64,000 bases of DNA. Origin: Brachionus manjavacas. Its lineage: Eukaryota > Rotifera > Eurotatoria > Ploima > Brachionidae. The stretch covers positions 3,105,501 to 3,169,500 of the forward strand of contig JAHQIY010000007.1 in the NCBI GenBank assembly GCA_019054805.1, in the 5' to 3' direction. The translations under genes were made by a program, and so were the position numbers. This document shows positions 45,485 through 56,296 of this stretch, piece by piece (within the stretch, counting starts at the first letter, position 1; the number at the start of each line of letters is the position of its first letter). The notes under the pieces were generated by a model. The model made no database searches. It was not told the origin of the DNA and saw only the letters and a list, made by a program, of their open reading frames with translations.

Positions 45485-46441
45485 AAATCAAAATCAAAAT
45501 AAAATTGGATCGGAAACCATTTTATAGAACTAGTTTTTTATTTAATTGAATCATATCTGCAAAGTAATATTTTAGCCTAATTTTTAATTTTTGCTTTATT
45601 TCTCAAATATTTCAATTGAATGATTGAGTACCTTAATGCTCACAGGATGATCATTAATGCCGAAATTTTTTTAATAAATTTCTTTAAAATAAATCAAAAT
45701 TTATTTTGCAATAACACCAAAAAAAGCTTCATTTGATAAACTTTCAAAAACTAAATTTAATTCAACATCTTTTTTAATTTCACTTGATAATTTAAGAGAA
45801 TTTTTTTGGGACTACCCGGTAGTAATATCATATCATAACGTAATATTTTTTATAAATTATTGACCAATCGATTATGTAATCGGAGTGATAACAAATTTTT
45901 TTTATCAGTAATTAATATTATTAAATATTTAAAAGAGTGTTATCAATAGAGTAATATTGTCATAAAAAAGTTTTTTAAAGTGTTAGTTTTTTAATTATGA
46001 AAAAATTTTCTAGTACAAATCATCAAATTATTAAATTAATATTATGACCAAAAAAATATTTTAAGTTTTTCAGTTTTCTATCTACAGAAATTCCTCTTTC
46101 ACATTTTTTTTTATGACATCTTATATTATCAGCTGATAACACTACCGTGGGAGGCCCAATTTTTTCCAATTTAAGTGATTGTCTTTAATTTAACGAATTA
46201 ATTTTCTAAAAATCCGATCACAAACCGGTTTCCCATCCAAAATTCTAAGATTCATTTTCATCATCTGCTTAATCACATGGCGTTTAAAGTAAATATTATT
46301 TTTGATCATTTTATTTGGAAAAGTCAAGTGATTAAAATTAAATTAAATTCGAAAAATCAGGTTTTTAGAAGTGCGTTTAAAGCAAATTATTAGACTTATT
46401 TTATTTGAGTATTTAACAATTCAAGCAAAAATAAATTATTC
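45485..46441. other. intergenic, no gene seen
   Basis: AT-rich spacer with a CAGCTGATAA-type word at 46130 that also occurs near 23322. No supported gene. Confidence 0.4.
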
Positions 46442-46690
46442 TCATGTCTTATTCTCAAGATTGTATCTGTTATGTTTTTTTTTTAACTGGCCAGTATGTG
46501 AAGAAGTATGTGGATCGGCATTTAAGTCACCTAAAACAAAAATCGGAATTTCTTTACTCTTGAATATATTAAAATGAGCTATTATAATGAATTGAATTGT
46601 TTCGTATAATAAAGTCGATTCTTTTTTTATTTTTGGAGTTAGAAAATGGCATATAAACATCAAAGAAAATAATTTATTGACCCGAGAGCC
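46442..46690 (-). pseudogene. LINE endonuclease fragment, frameshifted
   Basis: One frame reads FDVYMPFSNSKNKKRIDF. After a shift the next reads AHFNIFKSKEIPIFVLGDLN then ADPHTSSHTGQL. This matches the middle of the APE-type endonuclease of non-LTR retrotransposons (N-V-Y-x-P then I-x-G-D-F/L-N-A-D). Only about 80 residues remain, with one frameshift, and no reverse transcriptase is nearby on this strand. Confidence 0.65.
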
Positions 46691-47424
46691 TTATATAAAA
46701 ATAACAACAGTATCGATCAAAAAATTCAATTAAAAAAATAAATAACTTTCTGTCATTGAATGTAAATTTTTTGTCACTCCATTAAATGATGGTCATATTT
46801 AAGACTTAGTTTTCGGGTAGAGAGATTTTTTCTTTGGCTATTCTTATAAATCACAAAATTAGTTTTTACTGTCTATAATATGATACTTTTAAAAAAATTT
46901 TTTACTTTTATTTATTAGGATAATTTTAAATTTTAAATTTTTAAAACTAATTTCAAGGTGACTGAATTGTGAAATTTTATTTCAAGTAAACAAAATCTTG
47001 AGTTTATTTTCTGAAAATAGTCTATTTTTTAAATTAATGTGTCATTTTATTTCAAATTTTTGAATTATTTTCAGACTAAAATTAAGTTTTTTCGAAGATT
47101 CATTTATTTAACAAGCTTGATTCTTTTAATTTGAGAAAACATTTAAGAAATCGCTTCAAAAAGAAATCAAGATTTGAATTTAATCTGCCTAAAAGCTTAT
47201 TTTCGTCATTTTATTTACGTAGAAAAACTTGATCTTTTTTACTAAACTATGATGTAAATTCAAATAATTTGTACTATAGATGATTTTTTCTAAAAATTCA
47301 GGATTTTGTCTTCAAATCAACAAAAATTATTTCAAAACGCTGTCAACACAATGCATCAATAAATATTGCCACAATTTTTCCAAAAGTTGTACAATTTTTT
47401 TATTTTTTCATTTGAATTTTTTTA
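46691..47424. other. upstream region of the ATPase gene, nothing recognised
   Basis: AT-rich sequence before the P-type ATPase start. No promoter motif could be supported. Confidence 0.4.
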
Positions 47425-50400
47425 ATGGAGCCTGAAAAAAGCAGTATCGGGAAACCAGCATCGAATTCTTTCGATCTTTCTAGTAAGCTTTAAAAAAATA
47501 AAATTTAATTCAATTTTTATTTTTTTTAATTAGAATCAAGTGTTTCTATTTCTAAAAAAAATGACTTCCAGAAACAAACATCGGTAGTTTCGGATATCCG
47601 CAAATTAAAAAGAAATTTATCCAAGGAAGAAATAAATGATCTTAAAAAAGAAATTGACATAGATGAGCATAAAATTTCTTTAGTAAGCCTATGTGCTCGA
47701 TATGATACCGATATAGAGACTGGTTTGAGTGAATCCAAAGCATTAGAACTTTTGCGAAAAAATGGACCAAATGCTCTAACGCCTCCAAAAGAAGCCTCAG
47801 AGATTATTAAATTTTTAAAACAGATGACGAGTGGCTTTGCATTGTTGCTTTGGACTGGATCCATTTTTAGTTTTATCGCCTTTTTGATACAGTGGTCCCA
47901 AGACAAAGAAACTCCATATGGTAAAAAGCATAAAAAAAAAAAAATTTTGACACTACTATTTTTTTTAATTTTTAAGACAGCATTTGGCTTGGAGTAGCTC
48001 TGGCAGTTGTTGTTATTTTAACTGGCTGTTTTCAATATTACCAAGAGTCCAAGAGCGGAAAGATAATGGAATCATTCAAAAAAATGATTCCATTATCTGG
48101 TAAAAAAATTTTAAATACTTTTTTTTTTATTAATTGAATTTTTTAAAGCATTTGTTAAGCGTGAAGGCCAAGAAAAAACAATATCTGCTGAAGAATTGGT
48201 AGTAGGCGATTATGTGTATGTTAAAATTGGCGATAGACTACCAGCTGATATACGTATTGTACAATCCGAATCTTTCAAAGTTGACAATTCGTCTCTTACC
48301 GGTGAAGCTGAACCTCAAGTTCGATCTCCTGAATTTTCGCATGAAAACCCTCTGGAGACAAAAAATCTGGCGTTTTTCAGCACTTTTGCGGTAGAGGGCT
48401 CATGTCAAGGCATTGTTATTCGAACTGGCGACAACACTGCCATGGGCAGAATAGCAACATTGGCCTCTGGAATTGACCAAAACGAAACTCATTTGGCCAG
48501 TGAGATAAATCATTTTGTTCACATAGTAACATTTGTTGCTATCGGATTTGGTATTACATTTTTGATTATAATGCTAGCTCTAGGATATCCTATTATAAAT
48601 GCAATCGTATTCTTAATAGGTGTAGTTGTAAGCAATGTACCTGAAGGTCTTATCGCTTGTGTTACTATAAGCTTGGCTTTGACTGCAAAGCGAATGGCTA
48701 AAAAGAACTGTTTGGTAAAGCATTTGGAGGCGGTAGAATCTCTAGGCTCAGTTGGTATAATATGCTCGGATAAGACTGGAACTCTGACCATGAACAGAAT
48801 GACTGTTGCTCATATGTGGCTTGGAAACAAAATTGTAGAAGTGCATCCAGATGACATTCAAAATTCTCATGTACTTTTCAACAAGGCTTATTTGGAGGAC
48901 TTTGATACACCGTATATAAGAAGATTTTCTGTTCAGCCATTCGATTTTGTTGATTCCAAAGATTGGCGAAAATTGGTAAGATGTGCAATTCTGTGCAATA
49001 AGGCTGAATTTAAAGAAGATGCGGAAAATATGGCCAAAGATGTCTGGAAACGAGAGTGTAATGGTGATGCATCAGAAACAGCCCTGCTACAGTATACTGA
49101 AGCCGTGCATGGAAATGTTTTTAACTATAGAAATGAAAACAAAAAGATAGTCGAAATTCCTTTTAATTCAACGAATAAATTTCAGCTGTCAATTCATGAG
49201 ACTTCGGATAAAAAAAACCTCCTATTGGTAATGAAAGGTGCACCAGAAAAAATATTGGAAAAATGTGATAAAATTTTGGTTGACGGTGAAACATTGGAAA
49301 TGAATGACCACTGGAAAAAAGAGTTTAACAGTGCCTATGAGTATTTAGGGGGATTAGGCGAACGAGTTTTGGGTTTTTGTGACCTGAGATTGGATGAATC
49401 TTTTACTTCAGACTATGAGTTTGATACGGAAAAATTTAATTTTCCCACAACTGGACTAAGATTTTTGGGTTTTTATAGTTTAATTGATCCACCAAAACCA
49501 AGCGTACCAGAGGCCATTTCCAGATGTAGGACAGCAGGTATTCAAGTGTTTATGGTTACCGGTGATCACCCAATTACTGCCAAAGCAATTGCTCAATCTG
49601 TTGGAATTATCACTTATGAAACAAAAGAAGATATAGCCAAGCGATTAAAAATACCGATGGAGAGAGTAAACAAAAAGGATGTTAAAGCTTGTGTTGTTCA
49701 TGGGTCCCAACTTACTGATATGACCAGTGACGACTTGGACAAATTGATCCGAGAACATAAAGAAATAGTTTTTGCTAGAACTTCGCCACAACAAAAATTA
49801 ATTATCGTCGAAGCTTGTCAGAGGACTAAGATGCTGGTCGGTGTCACTGGTGACGGTGTAAACGATTCACCAGCTATGAAAAAAGCTGATATTGGTATTT
49901 CAATGGGAATTACTGGAAGTGATGTTAGCAAGCAAGTAGCTGACATGATTTTGTTAGATGACAATTTTGCCTCTATTGTTACCGGCATAGAAGAAGGCAG
50001 ATTGATTTTTGATAACATAAGCAAAATAGTTTCTTATACTTTTGCCAAAAATATGTCCCAATTGACACCATTTATAGTTTATGTGCTGTGTGATGTTCCT
50101 CTTGCTCTAGGCACAATTAGTATTCTTTGTGTTGACTTAGGAACTGACATTATCCCATCGCTAAGTTTGGCTTATGAGAAACCCGAGAAAGGAATCATGA
50201 CTCGGAAGCCAAGAGATCCAAAAAAGGATAAAATGACTAATGCAAGAGTAAAAAATTAAAAAAAAATTATTTTTGTTTCTTAATTAAACTTTTATTTAAG
50301 ATGGTTTCTTTTTGTTATGGTCAGATTGGTTTGTGTGAAGCATCGGCGGGCTTTTTTGGCTTTTTTGTTTGTCTAGCTGAATGTGGTTTTTGGCCCAGTC

Positions 50401-50828
50401 GTGTTTTAGGTGTACGCAGCTTTTGGGATTCCAAAGATATACCGGATTTTAGAGATTCATATGGACAAGAGTGGACTTACGAACAGCGAAAACGATTGGA
50501 GAGATCTGCTCAAACCTGTTTCTTTGTCGGAATAGTAGTTAGCCAAATAGCTAATGTTTTGATTAGTAAAACTAAAAGAGAATCGATTTTCAAACATGGT
50601 ATCAGGAATATGCACATGAATTTTGCTATTTTGGCAACAATAGGAATTGCATGCTTTTTAGCATATGTTCCTAAGTTAAATGAAGCTTTAGGTTTTTATC
50701 CGATTTATTTTCTCTGGTGGTTACCGGGAATACCATTTGCTTTATTTTTGTTTTTTCATGTGGAAATTAAAAAAATTGTTTGTAAAATTTTGCCAGGCTC
50801 ATGGTATGATCACGAACTTAACTGGTGA
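47425..50828 (+). CDS. P2C-type cation ATPase alpha subunit (Na,K/H,K-ATPase family) with altered ion-site residues
   Basis: Catalytic alpha subunit of a ten-helix P-type pump in the Na,K/H,K family. Exon 1 starts at 47425 ([19 protein letters not shown]). Five GT-AG introns were read and all keep frame. Landmarks: [19 protein letters not shown]1-2 [18 protein letters not shown] and [18 protein letters not shown]; actuator [10 protein letters not shown]4 [11 protein letters not shown]; phosphorylation motif [19 protein letters not shown]; nucleotide-binding [14 protein letters not shown]; hinge [19 protein letters not shown]6 CVDLGTD; end [11 protein letters not shown]. Length is about 1,000 residues, as usual. 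Differences from Na,K-ATPase: TM5 reads [14 protein letters not shown] instead of a consensus with S-N-x-P-E, so Lys replaces Ser775 and Gln replaces Glu779 (pig numbering). TM8 reads SQIANVL, so Asn replaces Asp926. The frame is intact, so this is a functional but divergent paralogue. Beta-subunit partner not in the window. Confidence 0.93.
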
Positions 50829-51019
50829 TTCCTTTTTTCCCTAAATTTTTCTGTTTATTTTTTAATAAATGAACTAGTTAATAAACAAATTTTTATTTTA
50901 TTTAATCGTTATTTAATTTAATTTTAATTATTAATTAGGACATTTAATAAATAGAGCTAGAATTTTAAAAAGTTAAATTCACAGTGTCTATTTTTAATTT
51001 GTTTTCTAATGTAAGCCAT
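50829..51019. other. spacer downstream of the ATPase gene
   Basis: AT-rich sequence with AATAAA-like words just after the stop codon (AATAAATGAACT at about 50864), which may serve polyadenylation. Nothing else seen. Confidence 0.4.
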
Positions 51020-51060
51020 CACTAAAAGCACCAAAGACTCAAAAAGACTCTTTTTAGATT
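51020..51060 (+). mobile_element. solo piggyBac-type terminal repeat relic
   Basis: CACTAAAAGCACCAAAGACT, then CAAAAAGACTCTTTTTAGA. It closely matches the terminal sequence of the piggyBac element at 53273 (CACTAGAAGCACC, then AGTCAATGACTCTTTTTA). No TTAA and no second end are near, so it is a remnant. Confidence 0.5.
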
Positions 51061-51279
51061 TTGAATCTCATAAATTTAAAATATTTTAAGCAATATGAAG
51101 TTGAATTTTTACTCGTTTGACTCGTTTTAAATGTATTTTAATATTTCGTTTAATGTTCATAAAAAAAGTTGGATGAATTCACCTTTATTCGACAAAAGGT
51201 TGCAAATTGTAAAAATTTAACTTTTCTTCTTCTAGCTTCAAATTCTTGTGGATTTTTGTGCTGGGTTTTGTCTACTCTA

Positions 51280-51910
51280 CGGTCAATGGTCCGTTTATTG
51301 ACGGCCGGTTAATTTTCAATTATTTTTTAGGCCATCATTTTTCACTAAATAGCCGTAAAATAATATTAATGGACGTGAAATATTTTTTTTTTGGATAAAT
51401 ATTATTTTAGAAAAAAAAATCTTGTTTGTTCATCAGGATTAAATTAAACGTCATTTAGCACACACTTTGGCTGTATTTTGTGGTTTACGTCATCAGACAT
51501 CATTAATATCTAAGATAAATTATTTGGCTGAAGCAAGTTCAAGTCGGTCTAAAATCAGCAGTGAATTAACTTAAGAGACAAATGAAGCTGTAGTTAAGCA
51601 TGAAAACGTTGATAAGCAAACCATCTCCTAAAAAACGGCGTAGAAAGGCAAAGAATCACACTCAAGAAGCAAAGTCGGCTCAAAAGAAATATAATTTAAG
51701 AGAAAGAAAAAAAATAAAGTTTTTTATTTGTTTAATGACACTAATAATTTATTAAGCTAATTGAAAAAAATTATTATGAAAATTTCTAATTTCTAGTATC
51801 ATGTCCGTCAAACTTATTTACCTGTCCATTAATTTTTTTAATTGACCGTGCTTTTTTCTAAAAAAAAATATAATTTACCTAGCCATCAATTAACGGACTA
51901 TTTGCCGTAC
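51280..51910. mobile_element. inverted-repeat element with a possible captured coding segment
   Basis: Ends: ACGGTCAATGGTCCGTTTAT, then TGACGGCCGGTTAATT on the left. In reverse complement the right end reads ACGGCAAATAGTCCGTTAAT, then TGATGGCTAGGTAAATT. That is about 36 bp of imperfect inverted repeat. The interior at 51440-51720 has coding-like reading on the plus strand: KRHLAHTLAVFCGLRHQTSL, then SKINYLAEASSSRSKISSEL with stops, and in another frame SPKKRRRKAKNHTQEAKSAQ then KKYNLRERKKIK. I do not recognise the protein. Frames are broken, so no functional product is expected. Confidence 0.6.
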
Positions 51911-52262
51911 TAGTTGTCTTCCTGCATTTCTCTTCCCTTTTGATATCCAGAATAAAGATTCTATAGGAATTCAGTATATTGGTATGTCTAAGTCATTTAA
52001 GTTGTCTTCTGCACATCTTGCTGATCTGCCCGGTTCTTGTTTTCATGTATAGCTCTTTATTTTTGATTAACTCCGGGTAGAAGGCTACTATAAAGGTTTT
52101 TATTTGGTCACCGGCTAATTAGTAACAAATTTTTTCGAATTTAAAAATTTTCTTTATTTAATCAAAATAAGTTTATGTTTAGAAAATGACCGTTCTAGAC
52201 CAAAATTAAATTAGTTTAAAGTTAAGCAAGAAGTTCAAAAGTTTGGCAAAGAAGGCTTACTG

Positions 52263-52749
52263 TTTAAATTAATCAATGATTTGCTTGAGATTTTTTTTCT
52301 AAGCTTAAAATCAACTCAAGATTACTGTAGATCTCGCAAAAATGTAACGTTACCGTAAGCGTAAGAGTTAGATGACTCATAATTTTTCTTTTTTAAATTC
52401 CTATAAAAGGGGAAATTAATAAAATTTTAAAAAATTTTAAGAAAATTTTAAATTTAATTTTTATTCAAAAAATTTATTCTTAATAAATTTGATGATAATC
52501 AGTATCAATAATTAATTTGAAAATAAAAAATCATTTAAAAATTTTAATTTGAGATTTTATTTAAAAAAATTTTAGAAGGCAAAGCTTTCGGTAGCTGCTT
52601 AGACTTATATTAAAATGAACGCCAACAAAATTACGCTTACGGTAACCGTTACCTAAGGTAACGTTACATTTTTGCGAGATCAACAGTAATCTTGAGTTGA
52701 TTTTAAGCTTAGAAAAAAAAATCTCAAGCAAATCATTGATTAATTTAAA
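52263..52749. mobile_element. 487-bp foldback element
   Basis: Arms of about 100 bp are nearly identical in inverted orientation. Left: TTTAAATTAATCAATGATTT, GCTTGAGATTTTTTTTCTAA, GCTTAAAATCAACTCAAGAT, TACTGTAGATCTCGCAAAAA, TGTAACGTTACC. The right arm in reverse complement repeats this with few changes. The inner part of the right arm adds a second palindrome (GGTAACGTTAC with GTAACGGTTACC). The loop is AT-rich and non-coding. A transcript would form a long hairpin. Confidence 0.85.
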
Positions 52750-53268
52750 ATCTTTTTCTTTTTAATTTCCTCTTTTTTTATTTAAAAGTATAAGTATATC
52801 AAGGTTTAGCAGATTTAGTTCTCTTTTTTTCTGATGACACTACAGCCATGATGTGAAGCAGCAAATTGATGCCCTGTTGAGATCCTCCGTTTTTCCAAAT
52901 AGCGCTTCTCAGATTTGTAAAGCTATCGACGCTTTTTTAGATTTTGGTCCCCTACAGAAATCGGTGTATCAAATTCGTTATTGATGCAGTTTTATTAAAA
53001 AATGATTTATTTTGAAAATTCATTTAATGAAAAAGATAAAATGAGCAAGAAGCTTCAAATCATATAATATGTTTCACTCACTTGGAATAATTAGTTAAAA
53101 GAAATAGTTTGAAAAAATGACTAAATGTTAAAGGTTTGTAGTGGTGGACGCACCACAACAACAACACAAAGAGAAGATGCGCTGCAAATTTTAAATAAAA
53201 GAAAAAAAAAATTAATTGAAATTGTTTTAAAATTTATTTTGAATCTTGTTAATCATGCAAATTTATGT
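52750..53268. other. spacer, no supported gene
   Basis: A stretch at 52820-52980 is less AT-rich (GATGCCCTGTTGAGATCCTC, GCTATCGACGC) and may be a relic of coding sequence, but I recognise no protein in any frame. Confidence 0.35.
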
Positions 53269-54205
53269 TTAACACTAGAAGCACCAAAAAAAAATACTAG
53301 AAGCACCAAACGGAGTCAATGACTCTTTTTAAAATTAAAGATTTTTTAAGGCTTTTTTCGAAAAAAAATATATTAAATTAATCATATATCAATTTTAAAT
53401 CATGTAATAAAAAAAAGGTTGCTATAAAAATTATTTCTCACATTTTTTACAAATAATCACACGTTCCGTTGTACATTGTCCGCATACTGATTTATTACAG
53501 TTTGTACAGATTAAATTAGTTTCATTATTGCTGCAAAGGCGAATTTGACACTTAACACGCTTTGGAGAACTGTTTTCTTGATCATCTTAACTTTGGGCTC
53601 TTTTACGTACACTTTTAGGTGCTTGGGGTGCAGAATGGGTAGAACTTTTGGAATAATTTTCACGGATTTTTCAATAAGTTTTATTAAAAAATCGAGCCTG
53701 GAGATTCGACTTTTATTAATTTCTTTGAATAAAATCCAGCCATTTATGCATGCCATGTAAGAATTATAAAATACTTGCATAGTTTATCCATCAGTCAAGT
53801 CAAGTTTATCCATTTCGCACTCACTGCTGAAGTCTTCATCCTCATCACAGTCAAAATCATCATTTTCGTATTCTGAACCAGCGTCCGAGTCATCAGTTTC
53901 AAAGTCAGCTAATCTTTTAATAATTTCTTTAGCACTTAGAGCAGAAATTCTAGTTTTATTCATTTTATTTTAAAGAAAAAACTAAATCAAAGCCTTAGGA
54001 GTCATTTGGCCCTTTTTGGTGCTTCTAGTAGTTTATAGTCAATTAAAAAAATATGAAGCATCATGTTAATATAAAATTTTTAAAATTTAACTCTATTTAA
54101 TGCTAACTTTACAATTTCAAGTTTTAACTTTTTCAGACTATTGAATTATTACTTAGTAAAAAATCAAAAAGAGTCATTTTGACACCTTGGTGCTTCTGGT
54201 GTTAA
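53269..54205. mobile_element. piggyBac element with TTAA ends, internally deleted
   Basis: TTAA at 53269-53272 and 54202-54205 flank a 929-bp element (53273-54201). Ends are CACTAGAAGCACC on the left and CACCAGAAGCACC in reverse complement on the right. Inner copies of the same words (CTAGAAGCACCAAACGGAGT left, TTTTGGTGCTTCTAGTAG right) with GAGTCAatGACTC-type sequences lie close to each end. TTAA target duplication is diagnostic of piggyBac. It holds a transposase remnant on the minus strand that lacks the catalytic core. Confidence 0.9.
53431..53963 (-). pseudogene. piggyBac transposase remnant: N- and C-terminal parts, core deleted
   Basis: ATG 53963 begins MNKTRISALSAKEIIKRLAD, followed by the acidic tract usual for piggyBac N-termini (DDSDAGSEYENDDFDCDEDE). 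A TAA then appears after KLDLTDG. The frame continues with NSYMACINGWILFKEINKSR and ISRLDFLIKLIEKSVK, the family's C-terminal helix region. After a shift near 53555 it ends with the cysteine-rich domain CQIRLCSNNETNLICTNC then CGQCTTERVIICKKCEK. The DDD catalytic region between the acidic tract and the C-terminal region is absent, about 300-400 residues by comparison with full-length family members. Not a functional transposase. Confidence 0.75.
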
Positions 54206-54339
54206 TGCATAACGAGTCTTAAATGTTGATTATAACAACTTTGCATTATTCTTAACATTTCAAGATTAAATACTTGTTAAATTTTAAAAAATTTTAATCT
54301 TTAATTTTTAATTTTTTTTTTAGAGGAGAAGCGTTTTAA

Positions 54340-54490
54340 TCTCCGTTACCTAAATTCCCATTAGAGGATTCACTGGAAGAGTTGCTGTTTTTCGCGAGCG
54401 GCAATAGGTGTCTCCCCACGAAATTCCTCGAAAATTTTAATTACACGCCATGCCATACTCTAGGCCAGTTTGAACCCTTGAAGGTCAAGC
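54340..54490. other. GC-richer island, possible decayed coding
   Basis: The stretch CTGTTTTTCGCGAGCGGCAA and its surroundings stand out from the AT-rich background. The minus strand reads IKIFEEFRGETPIAAREKQQ in one frame, with stops close by on both sides. I do not recognise it; it may be a transposon relic. Confidence 0.35.
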
Positions 54491-56296
54491 ATTACAGGTT
54501 TTTTTTAAAAAAATCATAAAAATTATAACAAAAAAACTTTTATAAGTCTAAGTCTAATGTGACTTTGCCAAAATCTGATTTTAAAATAGCGTGTCCAAGT
54601 TTTACTTTATTTTTTAAAATTTTATTAGTTAATTAATAATGTTATTAATTTTTTATTGTAATTTTATTTTATTCCCGAAAACATGTTCCGAAACGAGATT
54701 GTTTCGAACCGAAAAGTTTGAATAAACGCGATTTGACTATATATCAAATTAATCAAGCAAGATCATGTACCAAAGAAAACTTGAATGAAAATGGTAATCA
54801 TGAATTCAAATTGATAAAATTAGACTGAAATATAATTAAAGTTATAGTAAATTTTAGGCATTCCAGTAAAACTATTTTTACTCAATTTATTTTATTTTAC
54901 TGATTACCATAATTTAGATAAAAAAATATGCAATTAAATTTTGGTACTTGTGACTCACATATTGCAAGTGTTATTTGGTATTTTGGCTCAGAGCAGTATG
55001 AGAGCAAATTAGAAAAAATAAATTTTATCAAAATAGACTTGTTATGTTTAGATGCTGCAAGAGTTAGACTTTATATTTTGCCTAATTTATGTAATTTATA
55101 TTATAAAATGAAATAAATTTAATTTAATTCGAATTCATTTTATTAATTAATGATTCTCTTTTGCTTTTTTTTACAGATTGTCAATGTGACTCAAGAATTT
55201 CAAAAAATAAAAATAATAATTAAAATTGATTTTATTTGAAAGAAATTTTTTTAATTTTAATTTTTCATTCAAATTTAATAACTTTTGAACCGACTAAAAG
55301 AGACAACTGAAAATTTACTATTTTCTGGATTTTTAAACAGGTTTTCGAATCTTGGTCGATCTCTATTGAAAAGTTATTGGAAGGCGTCAAAAAATTAATT
55401 TGGAAGCCTAAAAGAGGCAATTTTCAGACTTTTGCTCTTGGAGAAAGCATTGAATTAGCTCCTTTGTTTTGTAGATTAAGGTCTTAATTTTTTATAGAGA
55501 TGAGCTTTGAAAGGTACACAACTTTTTTTGGATAGGAAACTTTTAGAATGTGGAAACAAAAGAAAATGAAATTCAAAATTTTTTTATTTTATCATGTGTC
55601 AAATGCATTTTATCATTAAAATTAATAAACTTCGTTTTTTAGGACTTAAATATCCTTTGAAATTAAAGAAAAATTAGACATTAAAATGCGCATATCTAAC
55701 TTGTATTCTTATTAAAAAACTTAATTATTTTTAGTAATAATTTTTGATCATAAACTTCAATTTGTCACAAATATTTCCTATCGCTTGAACAAGATTATTT
55801 AGCTTATGAAATTATTCAAACATGCAATGTTTATAATGGTATTTTTCAATGCTGATTTTTTTAAAAAATTGAGCTATCTAATTAAGAAAATATAGATTAA
55901 AAAAACACGAGCTAAAGTTTTATAATTTATTCTTATGAGCTCTTTTGTGATTATCTTTTGCATGATAGAGCTTTATTAAAAAACCCGTAATAACAAAAAA
56001 AGTGTAGTTTAAATTTAGTTTGCTATAATTTATTTAAATCATGACTTAAAATAAAAAATAAAAAAATACAATTAAACATAATTAATAAAGGTTAAAGAAA
56101 TCTAACAGGATTATATGTAGATAGACTAAAATAATTGCAACTGAATGTTTATGTATACGTATCAGATTTAAAAAAAGCGCACTTTTCACGTATCTGTCAC
56201 CGAGTTAAACAATTGATCTTAAAACGTCTCTTTTGAATCAAAATATTCATACTTTTATTTGCTGCCAAATTAAGCAATAATCAATTGTTAAAGCCT
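54491..56296. other. intergenic, no gene seen
   Basis: AT-rich. A 62-codon plus-strand ORF at 54928 (MQLNFGTCDSHIASVIWYFG) has no recognisable domain and no supporting splice context; I do not call it a gene. Confidence 0.45.

Noticed and set aside
48519-50024. Minus-strand ORFs across the ATPase gene
   Set aside because: Shadows of the pump reading frame.
53125-53322. Plus-strand ORF MLKVCSGGRTTTTTQREDAL
   Set aside because: Crosses the left end of the piggyBac element and has no recognisable domain.
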